DNA of 20,270 nucleotides from Sphingobacteriaceae bacterium (GCA_025450155.1 JANWIB010000003.1:1-20270), one strand, 5' to 3'; positions 1-7,790 are shown, numbered from the stretch's first letter. A program made the numbers and translations. Notes: generated by a model from the sequence alone, not told the origin.

Positions 1-138
1 CACAATTTTTTTAGTGAATGGGGGTTTCGGGTAATTAAAAGTGAATTGATTTTTGTGGGGATACCATGCCTGTACTATCTGTTACTGCTTGGAGCTTTAA
101 GAGGAATGCGGGCAAAAATAGACAATTCTCCGAGGTAG
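1..138 (+). CDS. C-terminal end of an unidentified, probably membrane protein (partial)
   Basis: Frame 1 is open from the window edge to a TAG at 136-138, while the other two forward frames close within the first 33 bases. The 45 residues include a hydrophobic run (roughly residues 16-34, containing LIFVGIPCLYYLLLLGAL) followed by a basic stretch, which looks like a last transmembrane helix with a short cytoplasmic tail. The stop lies 3 bp from the stop of the convergent reductase gene, a normal tail-to-tail arrangement. I do not recognise the family, and the fragment is too short to exclude a chance open frame. Confidence 0.45.
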   Translation, partial: HNFFSEWGFRVIKSELIFVGIPCLYYLLLLGALRGMRAKIDNSPR

Positions 139-141
139 GAT

Positions 142-675
142 TCAATTATCCTTTTGCTGATAATGCAATTGAACCAAACCGGATTGGAAAGATTCAGATC
201 TTAATAACTGCAAATAGGTTTCCGGCCTGCCACTCTTAAACAGACGAATACCATCACCAAGAAATATGGGAATAATAGAAATGATAAATTCGTCTATTAA
301 ATTATATCTCATTAAGAGTTGCACGATCTCTGCTCCGCCATCACAATAAATATTCTTTCCGGGTTTACTCTTTAGTTCTGTTACTAAAGTTTTCAAATCG
401 CCTGTATAAAACTTAACATTACCTACAGAGGGCTTTTCTGATCGGGTTATGATATAACAATCTTTATCATGATGAGGGAAAGCATAACCCATGCTGAGTA
501 CTTTATCATAAGTTCTTCTGCCCACAATAGCAGCATCTACATCTGCAACAAATTTGGCATAACCATAATCTTCTCCTTCTGTTTGAACCATAGACAACCA
601 AGATAGATCATCATCCGGTTTAGCTATATAACCATCAAGGCTCATTGCAATATATAAGATAACCTTTCTTTCCAT
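142..675 (-). CDS. Dihydrofolate reductase family protein (RibD C-terminal-like)
   Basis: A 177-residue single-domain protein. The N-terminus reads KVILYIAMSLDGYIA, the first strand and loop of the DHFR/RibD C-terminal fold, in which MSLDG(Y/F)IA is the family hallmark. VGRRTYDKVL (about residues 51-60) and the glycine-rich IYCDGGAEIVQLLM (about 109-122) match the NADPH-binding parts. IDEFIISIIPIFLGDGIRLF is the usual C-terminal signature. These proteins are cytoplasmic NAD(P)H-dependent reductases of mostly unknown substrate, related to YwjB/YyaP. It is not a confident folA. It lies 66 bp downstream of the AraC-type gene on the same strand and has its own weak promoter-like box. Confidence 0.85.
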   Translation of the reverse strand: MERKVILYIAMSLDGYIAKPDDDLSWLSMVQTEGEDYGYAKFVADVDAAIVGRRTYDKVLSMGYAFPHHDKDCYIITRSEKPSVGNVKFYTGDLKTLVTELKSKPGKNIYCDGGAEIVQLLMRYNLIDEFIISIIPIFLGDGIRLFKSGRPETYLQLLRSESFQSGLVQLHYQQKDN

Positions 676-696
676 TTCTTCTGTTTTTAGCTATTG

Positions 697-704
697 CAAA
701 GTAA
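697..704 (-). promoter_or_regulatory. Weak -7 box of the reductase gene
   Basis: The minus strand reads TTACTTTG, one mismatch from the Bacteroidota -7 consensus TAnnTTTG, ending 21 nt before the ATG at 675. No convincing -33 element was assigned. Confidence 0.3.
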
Positions 705-741
705 TAAACAGAAAACTTAGAAAAATAGGACGAAATTTACC

Positions 742-1536
742 CTAATTAATAATAGTATTTGGGAAATTTTTAGAAACCCGGTTCTCCTGAATCGCTTTCT
801 TATACTGTTTTGGGGTGATTCCTGAATATTTTTTAAATATCCTTGTAAAATGTGATTGGTCAAAAAAGCCAGTACGATATGCTACTGAAGAGAGTTTTAA
901 CCCTTTATTTAGATATAAACTGTGAAGTGCATTATTAAAATGGATCAATTGTAAATATTTGTGTGGGTTAACTCCAAAAACTTCTTTAAATAGATGTATC
1001 AGGTGTTTTGAACTGATACCAGCATTTATAGCCATCGCATTTAAATTTCCTTTTCTAAGATATTCTATCTGAATATCTTTAATAAAACGCAGAACTGGCA
1101 TAGGTACTTCTTTCTTAAAGTTTTTTTTGGCAAAAAACTTTTCTACAAGGGCAATCCTTATTTCAGGACTGTTTTCATCAATTATCTTATCTGTAAGTAT
1201 CCCAATTTCTTTTCCCAGAATATCTTTTAAATCACTTGCACTGTCCGACAGCTCTGTTGCCGGGACTCCAAACCTCCTGTAAAATGTGGTTGGGTGAAGC
1301 ATTAATCCTAAAGTATGGTAATACCCCTTAACCTGAGTTTTCATAGGATTCGCAGATAATCCAGAAATAAAGGTCAGAAACTTGCTTTCAGAATTATTTA
1401 TCGAAAATAAATCGCCGAAATTAAAAATCAATTCATGTCCCAAAAATGGCAAAGTAACGGACGAAATCTCAGTATGATCTACTTCTGATGACCAGATAAA
1501 TTCTGTTAATTCTTTATTGATAAATTTCTGAAACAT
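742..1536 (-). CDS. AraC-family transcriptional regulator with DUF6597-like N-terminus
   Basis: A 264-residue protein. The C-terminal part (about 150-255) contains two helix-turn-helix motifs of the AraC/XylS type. The first is around AGISSKHLIHLFKEVFGVNP; the second ends in the hallmark VAYRTGFFDQSHFTRIFKKY followed by SGITPKQYKK. The N-terminal part (about 1-115) resembles the DUF6597 cupin-like sensor found in Bacteroidota regulators, with features such as GYYHTLGLMLHPTTFYRRFG. It probably binds DNA as a dimer and responds to a small ligand that cannot be told from sequence. It lies upstream of the reductase gene on the same strand and divergent from the secreted OB-fold gene, so either could be its target; this is inference. 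Confidence 0.9.
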   Translation of the reverse strand: MFQKFINKELTEFIWSSEVDHTEISSVTLPFLGHELIFNFGDLFSINNSESKFLTFISGLSANPMKTQVKGYYHTLGLMLHPTTFYRRFGVPATELSDSASDLKDILGKEIGILTDKIIDENSPEIRIALVEKFFAKKNFKKEVPMPVLRFIKDIQIEYLRKGNLNAMAINAGISSKHLIHLFKEVFGVNPHKYLQLIHFNNALHSLYLNKGLKLSSVAYRTGFFDQSHFTRIFKKYSGITPKQYKKAIQENRVSKNFPNTIIN

Positions 1537-1556
1537 AAATGTGATTCAGGTTTGAA

Positions 1557-1564
1557 CAAATTTA
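1557..1564 (-). promoter_or_regulatory. -7 promoter box of the AraC-type gene
   Basis: The minus strand reads TAAATTTG, an exact match to TAnnTTTG, ending 20 nt before the ATG at 1536. The 209-bp divergent region 1537-1745 also holds the promoter of the plus-strand gene. I saw no other clear operator or RNA gene in it. Confidence 0.55.
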
Positions 1565-1733
1565 CTGTTATCAATAGAAAATCTGAAAAAAAGTCAAAAA
1601 GGACATAGATTACGTAGCCTCCAGTTCTCATTGCCTAATTTGAGTTTATTTATTATTTCCTTTGTCATCTGGACCATAGGGAGATATCTAGATTTATCCA
1701 CTCAGAAATGATTCCACCGCATGTCATTTTTCT

Positions 1734-1741
1734 TATATTCG
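1734..1741 (+). promoter_or_regulatory. Possible -7 box directly before the secreted OB-fold gene
   Basis: TATATTCG has one mismatch to TAnnTTTG and ends only 4 nt before the ATG at 1746. If it is used, the transcript would start at or next to the start codon. The match is imperfect. Confidence 0.3.
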
Positions 1742-1745
1742 GTTC

Positions 1746-2114
1746 ATGAAAAAATTACTAGCACTTACCTGCCTGATGGCGGTTCTTAGTATTAAAACTA
1801 ACGCTCAAACCCAGATCAATGCCAAAGAAGCTTCGGAACATATTGGCGAAATAGTCACCGTGACCAATGTGGTTTACAGTACCAGGGTTTTAAACAATGG
1901 AAAAACGTTACTCAATATGGGTGGTGATTATCCTAATCACTTATTAACTATAGTAATTACAAGTGAAGATCGATCTAAGTTTACCTATAAGCCGGAGGAA
2001 CAATTAAAAGGGAAAACGATTAAGGTAACAGGAAAATTAGCAGACTATAAAGGGAAACCTGAATTGACCGTTACTGAACCCGAACAGTTGGTTGAGCTGG
2101 AAGGGTTGAAATAA
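1746..2114 (+). CDS. Small secreted protein with an OB-fold-like domain
   Basis: A 122-residue protein. The first 20 residues form a standard Sec signal peptide (two lysines, hydrophobic core, ending NAQ), so it is predicted to be periplasmic or exported. The mature part, starting near TQINAKEASEHIGEIVTVTN and going on to LKGKTIKVTGKLADYKGKPELTVTEPEQL, has the strand pattern of the small OB folds in exported Bacteroidota proteins: an 'opening G-x-x-V-T-V' strand, a central ILNMGG-like strand and a 'V-x-G-K-L-x-x-Y-K-G-K-P-E-L' ending. A nucleic-acid or small-ligand role is possible but not shown. The gene stands alone, divergent from the AraC-type regulator. Confidence 0.7.
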   Translation: MKKLLALTCLMAVLSIKTNAQTQINAKEASEHIGEIVTVTNVVYSTRVLNNGKTLLNMGGDYPNHLLTIVITSEDRSKFTYKPEEQLKGKTIKVTGKLADYKGKPELTVTEPEQLVELEGLK

Positions 2115-2159
2115 CGTATCCAGAAGCTGGCGCACGTGTTGTGATCTCTCCCTTTATGG

Positions 2160-2251
2160 TTCGACAAGTTCGCCATGACAATCGATCTCCTTTGACACAA
2201 GGATTCGACAGGCTCATCCGGACGGCCTTCATCCCTGAGCTTGTCGAAGGG
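2160..2251. repeat. REP-like palindromic element cluster (TTCGACAAGCTCAGGG type)
   Basis: The 222-bp convergent gap 2115-2336 holds three related units. One is at 2160-2174 (TTCGACAAGTTCGCC), one at 2204-2219 (TTCGACAGGCTCATCC), and one is inverted at 2233-2251, whose complement reads CCCTTCGACAAGCTCAGGG. The outer units form a perfect 9-bp inverted repeat (TTCGACAAG at 2160-2168 against CTTGTCGAA at 2240-2248). This motif type is a common extragenic palindrome in bacterial genomes. The transcript could fold into a stem between the two converging genes. Confidence 0.7.
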
Positions 2252-2336
2252 TAGAGTGGGTGCGGATTATATCTTTGTCTTCTACAATCTCAACCAACTA
2301 AAGCGATCTTTTAGATTCCTCACCCCGCGGACAGTT

Positions 2337-2642
2337 TCATGATCCAAACATACCGCCCAATCCCCCCAACATATCTTTTGTAGCCGCCTGCATTTCCGTT
2401 TGGCTAACATTGTCTGCCTGCTCCAATGCTTTATTTGCAGCCACCGCCAGTAATTCTTCCAGTTCTTCTTTATCAGCGGCTTCCAAAAAAGATGCGTCTA
2501 TATGAATAGAAGTGATTTTTTTGTTTGCGGTAGAAGTGACTTTTATTTTGCCCGCCTCCACCTCGCCGGTTACCGTTATACCATCAAGCCGCTTTTTAAT
2601 TTCTTCAGCTTTTTGCTGAGCCTGCATTAATTTATCAAACAT
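2337..2642 (-). CDS. ybaB: YbaB/EbfC family nucleoid-associated DNA-binding protein
   Basis: A 101-residue protein of usual family length. It begins MFDKLMQAQQKAEEIKKRLDGITVTGEVEAGKIKVTSTANKKI when read with the internal variation; the helix followed by 'G-x-V-x-V-x-x-x-x-x-I' strands is the YbaB fold. The middle DKEELEELLAVAANKALEQAD is the conserved second helix. The Met/Gly-rich end (GGLGGMFGS) resembles the flexible tail of many family members. Known YbaB/EbfC proteins are dimers that bind DNA as nucleoid proteins; in many bacteria the gene sits with dnaX and recR, but not here. It lies 48 bp downstream of the receiver gene on the same strand and may share its transcript. Confidence 0.92.
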   Translation of the reverse strand: MFDKLMQAQQKAEEIKKRLDGITVTGEVEAGKIKVTSTANKKITSIHIDASFLEAADKEELEELLAVAANKALEQADNVSQTEMQAATKDMLGGLGGMFGS

Positions 2643-2690
2643 ATTGCAATGAATTTATGTAAGAGATAACAGCTTAAACGAACTGAAAGT

Positions 2691-3077
2691 TTAACGGGTA
2701 CTCTTAATTATCTCTGGAGAAAGGGGTTTAGAAATAAAGCCACTTACAAAAGCGTAATTTTTTGAACGGGATATATCTTTTTCATCTATAGAAGAGCTTA
2801 CGATATAAATTTTGATAGCTTTTTTAAGTTTTTCTCTTAATGCTTGAAATTGTTCCAAAAACCCCCAGCCATCAATCACCGGCATATTCAAATCTAATAA
2901 GATAACTTCCGGAAGCTCATCAGTAGAATTCATATTTTCCAATAAATAATCTAATGCAATCTGAGCGTTCGTAAAACTGACATAATTGTCATAAATACGA
3001 TGCTTTTCAATCATTATTTGAACAATTCTTTGATGAATTGGGTCATCATCCACTATAAATACCTTACTCATTCCCAT
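2691..3077 (-). CDS. Stand-alone CheY-like response regulator receiver
   Basis: A 128-residue protein with a receiver domain and no output domain. The acidic pocket is VDDD (Asp10-12), the phospho-acceptor is Asp62 in LLDLNMPVIDGWGF, the switch Ser is in IVSSS (94-96), and the conserved Lys is Lys117 in SKP. All residues needed for phosphotransfer are present. Two in-frame ATGs (3077 and 3071) are equally possible starts. Such single-domain regulators in Bacteroidota usually serve an unlinked (often hybrid) histidine kinase; no kinase is in this window. The nearest downstream gene is ybaB. Confidence 0.93.
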   Translation of the reverse strand: MGMSKVFIVDDDPIHQRIVQIMIEKHRIYDNYVSFTNAQIALDYLLENMNSTDELPEVILLDLNMPVIDGWGFLEQFQALREKLKKAIKIYIVSSSIDEKDISRSKNYAFVSGFISKPLSPEIIKSTR

Positions 3078-3180
3078 ATGATGCCCCGAATACTATATAC
3101 ATGATATACTAATAAACTGTATTTTCTTAATTTTAATTTTATATAATTTAAAAGAAAATATTTTAACTATTAAATAATAA

Positions 3181-3205
3181 TTGTAGAAAAATATCTACAA
3201 AAGTA
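3181..3205 (-). promoter_or_regulatory. -7 box overlapping an inverted repeat upstream of the receiver gene
   Basis: On the minus strand TACTTTTG (3198-3205) matches TAnnTTTG. It overlaps the perfect inverted repeat TTGTAGA-N6-TCTACAA (3181-3187 and 3194-3200), so the expected start of transcription falls inside the repeat. The leader to the ATG at 3077 would be over 100 nt, in a very AT-rich stretch. The repeat could be an operator or a hairpin at the 5' end of the mRNA. Confidence 0.4.
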
Positions 3206-3244
3206 TGCTTTTTTTGTTATTCTGAACAGATTTTTTTAAAAAAT

Positions 3245-4438
3245 TCAATCATCGTGATTCTCTCCGCCACCCTGAGCATTTTTACGAATAACAGGCATTC
3301 CAACTATCTTATACAATTCGTCAAGTTTCATTAAGCTTCTATTGTTAATATTGCTAAGCAAAACAATCGTTATATCAGACGAGATATCACGCAAATAGAT
3401 GTGTCTGAAACCGTGCCACCATCCGGTGTGATAAGCTACTTTACTCACTTTGTTATCAAATAATCTCCATCCGTAACCATAATTAAAATAATCCTTTGAG
3501 AGCTCATTTCGACCGGTGTACGCAGAGTCAAGGGTTGTTTTGTTCAATAACCGGCCACCTTTTAATGCCCGGTCAAATAAAAATAAATCACGTATCGTAC
3601 TATAAATTCCTTTATCTCCAACGGGGCCATCAAGAAAATTCTGCCTAACCGAATATTGCCATGTTCTATCGTGTCCTATCACTTTTACGGGTATGGTATC
3701 GTATACCACCTTTGAATATACTGCGGTATTTTTCATCCCGCAGGGGATAAAAATATTCGCCTTCATAAAATCAGCATAAGACATCCCGGTAACCTTTTCA
3801 ATAATGGCTCCCAAGATCATGTAGTTGGAATTATTGTAATGAAATTTCTTTCCCGGCTGAGAATAAAGAGCTGGTTTGTATTGAGCAATTAACTTTAGAA
3901 CCTCCGCATTGCTAATTCCCTTATGTTCGTCTTTGTGTTGTGATTTCCAAAGGCGATCAACAAAATAAACATAGTTAGTAAGCCCCGATCGATGGGTAAG
4001 AAGCATTTTTATAGTAATACCAGCATATGGAAAGTTAGGGAAGAAGTCCCTAACATCCTGCTTAAGCCTAATCTTCCCTCGCTCAACCAACATAAGTACA
4101 GCAGTAGCGGTTAACGGTTTAGATACAGAAGCTAACTCAAATTTAGAATCAATTTCCAGGCTATGACGGTTCGGGTAATCAGCCCAACCGATAGCATTTT
4201 GGTAGATAATTTTTCCTCTTTTAGCAACCAACACGTTGCCGTTAAAGCCGTGTTTTTGATGCAGTTCCTGCATAAATGCATCAATTCGTTTATTGGCCTT
4301 TTTTGCATCATAAATCAACGCTAAACTATCCAATTTGTCATTTCCAAGCCGGCTTCTCCTGTTTTCTTTGTTAGAACAGCCGAAAAAAAAGAAAATAAAA
4401 AGAAAAAGCAGGTTCAACCCATTGTACACACGAATCAT
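3245..4438 (-). CDS. Lipoprotein serine hydrolase, beta-lactamase/DD-peptidase fold (class C-like)
   Basis: A 397-residue protein from the chosen start. A longer open frame reaches 4504, but the ATG at 4436-4438 gives a clean lipoprotein signal: basic MIRV, a run of Leu/Phe, then FFGC with Cys21 as the lipidated residue. The catalytic SxxK is SVSK (Ser104, Lys107), the Y-x-N motif is YNN (201-203) and the third motif is HTG (337-339). The fold is that of penicillin-binding proteins and class C beta-lactamases (Pfam Beta-lactamase). It probably acts in the periplasm on a peptide or ester; real beta-lactam resistance cannot be inferred. It stands alone, divergent from fumC. Confidence 0.88.
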   Translation of the reverse strand: MIRVYNGLNLLFLFIFFFFGCSNKENRRSRLGNDKLDSLALIYDAKKANKRIDAFMQELHQKHGFNGNVLVAKRGKIIYQNAIGWADYPNRHSLEIDSKFELASVSKPLTATAVLMLVERGKIRLKQDVRDFFPNFPYAGITIKMLLTHRSGLTNYVYFVDRLWKSQHKDEHKGISNAEVLKLIAQYKPALYSQPGKKFHYNNSNYMILGAIIEKVTGMSYADFMKANIFIPCGMKNTAVYSKVVYDTIPVKVIGHDRTWQYSVRQNFLDGPVGDKGIYSTIRDLFLFDRALKGGRLLNKTTLDSAYTGRNELSKDYFNYGYGWRLFDNKVSKVAYHTGWWHGFRHIYLRDISSDITIVLLSNINNRSLMKLDELYKIVGMPVIRKNAQGGGENHDD

Positions 4439-4585
4439 AATGGAGTAATTAAGTGCCCTTACAAAAATCAAAAAAAATATTAAACAACACCTACAAAAAC
4501 GCAACTATTTGATATTTAATATCCATATCATTCAGCTTAATGAGGCTCCTTTTTCTTTAACATATAGACTTTACACCGAATACTC

Positions 4586-4593
4586 TAAATTTG
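4586..4593 (+). promoter_or_regulatory. -7 promoter box of fumC
   Basis: TAAATTTG is an exact match to the Bacteroidota -7 consensus, ending 21 nt before the ATG at 4615. The TTG inside the box (4591-4593) opens a longer in-frame reading of fumC, which is therefore unlikely to be translated. Confidence 0.6.
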
Positions 4594-4614
4594 CGACAGA
4601 AAAATTACCAAATT

Positions 4615-6012
4615 ATGGGTTACAGAATAGAATACGATACAATGGGCGAAGTGCGGGTTCCTGCAGAAAAATACTGGGGTGCCCAAACCGAGCGGTCCAG
4701 GAATAATTTTAAAATAGGCCCGGAAGCCTCAATGCCTAAAGAAATTATTGAAGCGTTTGCTTATCTAAAAAAAGCCGCTGCTTATACGAATACCGATTGT
4801 GGGGTCCTTCCAGCTGAAAAGCGTGATCTTATTGTGCAGGTATGCGATGAAATACTACAAGGAAAACTTCAGGAAGAATTTCCGTTGGTGATCTGGCAAA
4901 CCGGATCGGGCACCCAATCCAACATGAATGTAAATGAAGTTATTGCTAACCGTGCGCATGTTTTACAGGGTAACAAACTGGGCGAAGAAAAAACCTTTAT
5001 TCACCCGAACGATGATGTCAACAAATCGCAATCCTCTAACGACACCTACCCTACCGCCATGCACATAGCGGCCTATAAAATGGTAGTTGAGGTAACTATA
5101 CCCGGGTTAGAAAAACTTCGCGATACATTAAAAGCGAAATCGGAAGCGTTTAAAAACGTGGTTAAAATTGGCCGTACGCATTTAATGGATGCTACTCCGC
5201 TTACACTTGGACAAGAATTTTCGGGGTATGTATCGCAACTGAATCATGGACTAAAAGCATTAAGAAACACCTTAGATCATCTTTCAGAACTTGCTTTGGG
5301 AGGGACTGCTGTGGGTACCGGCATTAATACGCCAAAGGGTTATGATAGTAAAGTAGCGGAATACATTGCCAGACTTACCGGCCTTCCATTCAGAACAGCC
5401 GAAAACAAATTTGAAGCCCTTGCAGCGCATGATGCGATGGTAGAAACACATGGGGCGCTAAAGCAACTGGCAGTGGCTTTAATGAAAATCGCTAATGATA
5501 TACGCATGTTGGCCTCTGGTCCGCGTTCCGGAATCGGGGAAATTTTTATTCCCGAAAACGAGCCGGGATCGTCCATTATGCCGGGCAAAGTAAACCCTAC
5601 ACAAAATGAGGCGCTAACTATGGTAGCGGCTCAGGTTATGGGCAATGATGTCACTATTTCCATCGGCGGATCAAACGGCCATTACGAATTGAATGTATTT
5701 AAACCCGTAATTGCCGCTAACTTTTTACAATCGGCCCGCCTTATCGGCGATGCCTGTATTTCGTTTAACGACCATTGTGCCGCAGGTATCGAACCTAATT
5801 ATGAAGGAATAAAGAAACACGTTGATAATTCATTAATGCTGGTAACAGCGCTTAATCCTCATATTGGATATGAAAATGCTGCAAAAATTGCCAAAAAAGC
5901 ACATAAAGAAAATAAATCGCTACGCGAAGCTGCTCTTGAACTGGGGCTGCTTACAAATGAACAGTTTGATGCCTGGGTTCGGCCAGAAGATATGATTGGC
6001 GGGTTAAAATAA
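4615..6012 (+). CDS. fumC: Class II fumarate hydratase
   Basis: Catalyses the reversible hydration of fumarate to L-malate in the TCA cycle; a cytoplasmic homotetramer without an iron-sulphur cluster. It has 465 residues from the ATG, the normal length. The motifs come in order: TGSGTQSNMN, SSNDTYPTAMHIA, the catalytic-His segment GRTHLMDATPLTLGQEF, and the superfamily signature GSSIMPGKVNP with the mobile-loop Ser at about 318. The GRTHLMDATP segment favours fumarase over aspartase. I chose ATG 4615 over the in-frame TTG at 4591 because the TTG lies within the -7 promoter box and the protein would then start MGYRIEYDTMGEV, as in relatives. It leads a tight cluster with the lipoprotein, nuclease and phosphatase genes. 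Confidence 0.97.
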   Translation: MGYRIEYDTMGEVRVPAEKYWGAQTERSRNNFKIGPEASMPKEIIEAFAYLKKAAAYTNTDCGVLPAEKRDLIVQVCDEILQGKLQEEFPLVIWQTGSGTQSNMNVNEVIANRAHVLQGNKLGEEKTFIHPNDDVNKSQSSNDTYPTAMHIAAYKMVVEVTIPGLEKLRDTLKAKSEAFKNVVKIGRTHLMDATPLTLGQEFSGYVSQLNHGLKALRNTLDHLSELALGGTAVGTGINTPKGYDSKVAEYIARLTGLPFRTAENKFEALAAHDAMVETHGALKQLAVALMKIANDIRMLASGPRSGIGEIFIPENEPGSSIMPGKVNPTQNEALTMVAAQVMGNDVTISIGGSNGHYELNVFKPVIAANFLQSARLIGDACISFNDHCAAGIEPNYEGIKKHVDNSLMLVTALNPHIGYENAAKIAKKAHKENKSLREAALELGLLTNEQFDAWVRPEDMIGGLK

Positions 6013-6032
6013 ATCCCACCTCTAAACTTACT

Positions 6033-6527
6033 ATGCGGTACACGTTTTATTTCTTTCTCTTCGCTTTTTTTCTTTTTGCCTCCTGTAAATTCAATCCAAA
6101 TTTACAGGGACGGGGAGAACAATTTTTACAGGGAGAATGGACCGAAGATGCCGTTCTTTATCAAGGTAACTTATTAGAATATACCAAGCACCATTTTGTC
6201 TTTACCTGCGATTCGTTTTATGTATCGCTTAAAACGTATGCTAAAGTAAACCGCTATCCCGATGACTGCTTCAATAAAGGGACATGGACTGAATATGCAA
6301 AAGGTACATACTTGTTGCGCCGTGACACACTGTATTTTGCAGGAACATTCACAAAAAGTAATTTCAAACAAAAATTATCTGGATGTTACCGAATTGGACA
6401 ATATTTACCGATTTTTATTGTAAAAAAGCATGCGGAGGAAAAATTATATCTTGAAAATATAAATCAACATTTACCTTTAACTTTGAAACTTAAAAAACGA
6501 ATAGTCTGCACCCCTAAACCCTTATAA
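6033..6527 (+). CDS. Small lipoprotein of unknown function, linked to fumC
   Basis: A 164-residue protein. It starts with a hydrophobic, Phe-rich signal ending LFASC, so Cys18 is the likely lipid-modified residue. The mature part has a strand-rich pattern with WTEDAVLYQGNLLEYTKHHFVFTCDSF-like segments and a GTWTEYAKGTYLLRRDTLYF segment: alternating aromatic and polar residues of the kind seen in small lipocalin-like barrels. That fold is a guess. It follows fumC by 20 bp and ends 2 bp before the nuclease gene, so it is almost certainly co-transcribed. I do not recognise the family, and its link to fumarase is positional only; names that copy 'fumarate hydratase' from the neighbour would be wrong. 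Confidence 0.75.
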   Translation: MRYTFYFFLFAFFLFASCKFNPNLQGRGEQFLQGEWTEDAVLYQGNLLEYTKHHFVFTCDSFYVSLKTYAKVNRYPDDCFNKGTWTEYAKGTYLLRRDTLYFAGTFTKSNFKQKLSGCYRIGQYLPIFIVKKHAEEKLYLENINQHLPLTLKLKKRIVCTPKPL

Positions 6528-6529
6528 CT

Positions 6530-7330
6530 ATGATATTAAAAACGTTAAAAAAATTAATCCTATGTGCTTTCTTGTTGTACATTCCTTTACAAACCCTGGC
6601 TTGGGGAACACTTGGGCACCGGATTGTGGGCGAAATAGCCGATAGTTACCTGAATTCAAAAACCCGGAAAGAAATAAAAAAGATTTTGGGCGATGAAACC
6701 CTGGCCATGTCTGCCAATTGGGCCGATTTCATCAAATCAGAACCCTCCTATAAATACTTAGATGTTTGGCATTACATTAATTTTGAACACGGAATGTCTT
6801 ATAACCAAGTACAATCGGTTCTGGAAAATGATACGCTTGTAAATGCGTACACCAAAATAAATTTTATGATGGCGGAGCTGAAGAAACAATCGCTGCCACA
6901 GGACCAAAAAACAATGTATTTGCGCCTACTCATACACATTGTAGGCGATATACACCAGCCTCTGCATACAGGCTATGCCGACGATAAGGGTGGTAATGCT
7001 GTGCAGGTTTCCTGGTTTGGAAAACCTGCAAATCTGCATAGTATTTGGGATTCGGAACTCATTGATTTTCAAAAGTTAAGTTATACTGAGTATGCCCATG
7101 CGATTAACCACACCACCGCGGAACAAAGGGAACAATGGACCAATGGCAACTTATTGAACTGGTGTTGGGAATCATATCAAATTACCGAAACGTTATATAA
7201 AGATGTAAAGCCCGATGATAAATTAGGCTACCGTTACAATTACGATCATATTGAAACCCTGAATGCACAGTTAGTGAAAGGCGGAGTACGTTTGGCGAAG
7301 GTGTTAAACCAAATTTTTTCAGGCAGTTAG
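6530..7330 (+). CDS. Secreted S1/P1-type zinc nuclease
   Basis: A 266-residue zinc-dependent single-strand nuclease/3'-nucleotidase of the S1/P1 family, exported to the periplasm or outside. The signal peptide ends TLA, so Trp25 becomes the mature N-terminus, as in P1 nuclease where the first Trp binds zinc. All nine ligands of the tri-zinc site can be placed: Trp25, His30, Asp66, His81, His136, Asp140, His146, His170 and Asp174. They lie in WGTLGH, WADF, WHYINF, HIVGDIHQPLH and HSIWD. It probably degrades nucleic acids for phosphate and nucleoside uptake. It lies 2 bp after the lipoprotein gene and 1 bp before the phosphatase gene. Confidence 0.95.
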   Translation: MILKTLKKLILCAFLLYIPLQTLAWGTLGHRIVGEIADSYLNSKTRKEIKKILGDETLAMSANWADFIKSEPSYKYLDVWHYINFEHGMSYNQVQSVLENDTLVNAYTKINFMMAELKKQSLPQDQKTMYLRLLIHIVGDIHQPLHTGYADDKGGNAVQVSWFGKPANLHSIWDSELIDFQKLSYTEYAHAINHTTAEQREQWTNGNLLNWCWESYQITETLYKDVKPDDKLGYRYNYDHIETLNAQLVKGGVRLAKVLNQIFSGS

Positions 7331-7331
7331 C

Positions 7332-7790
7332 ATGAAAATTTTGATGGTTTGCTTGGGAAATATCTGCCGTTCGCCGTTAGCGCACGGCATTATGGAACAT
7401 TTGGCTAAAGAACGAGGCTTAAACTGGGAAATTGACTCGGCTGGAACGGGCAGCTGGCACATCGGCCAGCCTCCCGATCATCGTGCTGTTTCCATTGCCA
7501 AAAAATATGGTCTGGACATTTCCAATCAACGCTGCCGGCAGTTTTCGGTTATTGATTTGGACTCTTATGATCAGATTTTCGTAATGGATGAGACGAATTT
7601 AAATGATGTGTTAAAGCAAGCCCGCAACGATCAGGACACAACCAAGGTAAAACTTTTATTAGATCAGCAGATTGTTCCTGATCCTTACCACGATGATGAA
7701 TTGTTTGACCCGGTTTATCGGATGATAGCCGCGGGGTGTAAAGCAATCATCGAATGGGAACTAAAGCATAAACAAAAATCAAAGCCGTAA
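7332..7790 (+). CDS. Low-molecular-weight protein-tyrosine phosphatase
   Basis: A 152-residue cytoplasmic phosphatase. The P-loop at the very N-terminus is CLGNICRS (Cys7 nucleophile, Arg13 phosphate binder: C-X5-R-S), and the general acid is Asp117 in PDPYH. The segments IDSAGTGSWHIGQPPDHRA and FVMDETNL are typical of the family. It removes phosphate from tyrosine in protein substrates. In other bacteria some members pair with a tyrosine kinase for polysaccharide export, but no kinase or capsule gene is here. An arsenate reductase role is less likely from the motifs. The start codon lies 1 bp after the nuclease stop, suggesting translational coupling; it is the last gene of the fumC cluster. 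Confidence 0.95.
   Translation: MKILMVCLGNICRSPLAHGIMEHLAKERGLNWEIDSAGTGSWHIGQPPDHRAVSIAKKYGLDISNQRCRQFSVIDLDSYDQIFVMDETNLNDVLKQARNDQDTTKVKLLLDQQIVPDPYHDDELFDPVYRMIAAGCKAIIEWELKHKQKSKP

Noticed and set aside
3245..4504. Longer start (ATG at 4504) of the serine hydrolase
   Set aside because: The extra 22 residues would place an odd Cys/Phe-rich segment before a complete lipoprotein signal peptide; the inner ATG at 4438 is better.
4509..4706. Plus-strand open frame over the fumC promoter and first codons
   Set aside because: It overlaps fumC in another frame, spans the promoter, and shows no protein family features.
5340..5588. Minus-strand open frame inside fumC
   Set aside because: It lies opposite the conserved fumarase signature and is explained by codon bias of fumC.
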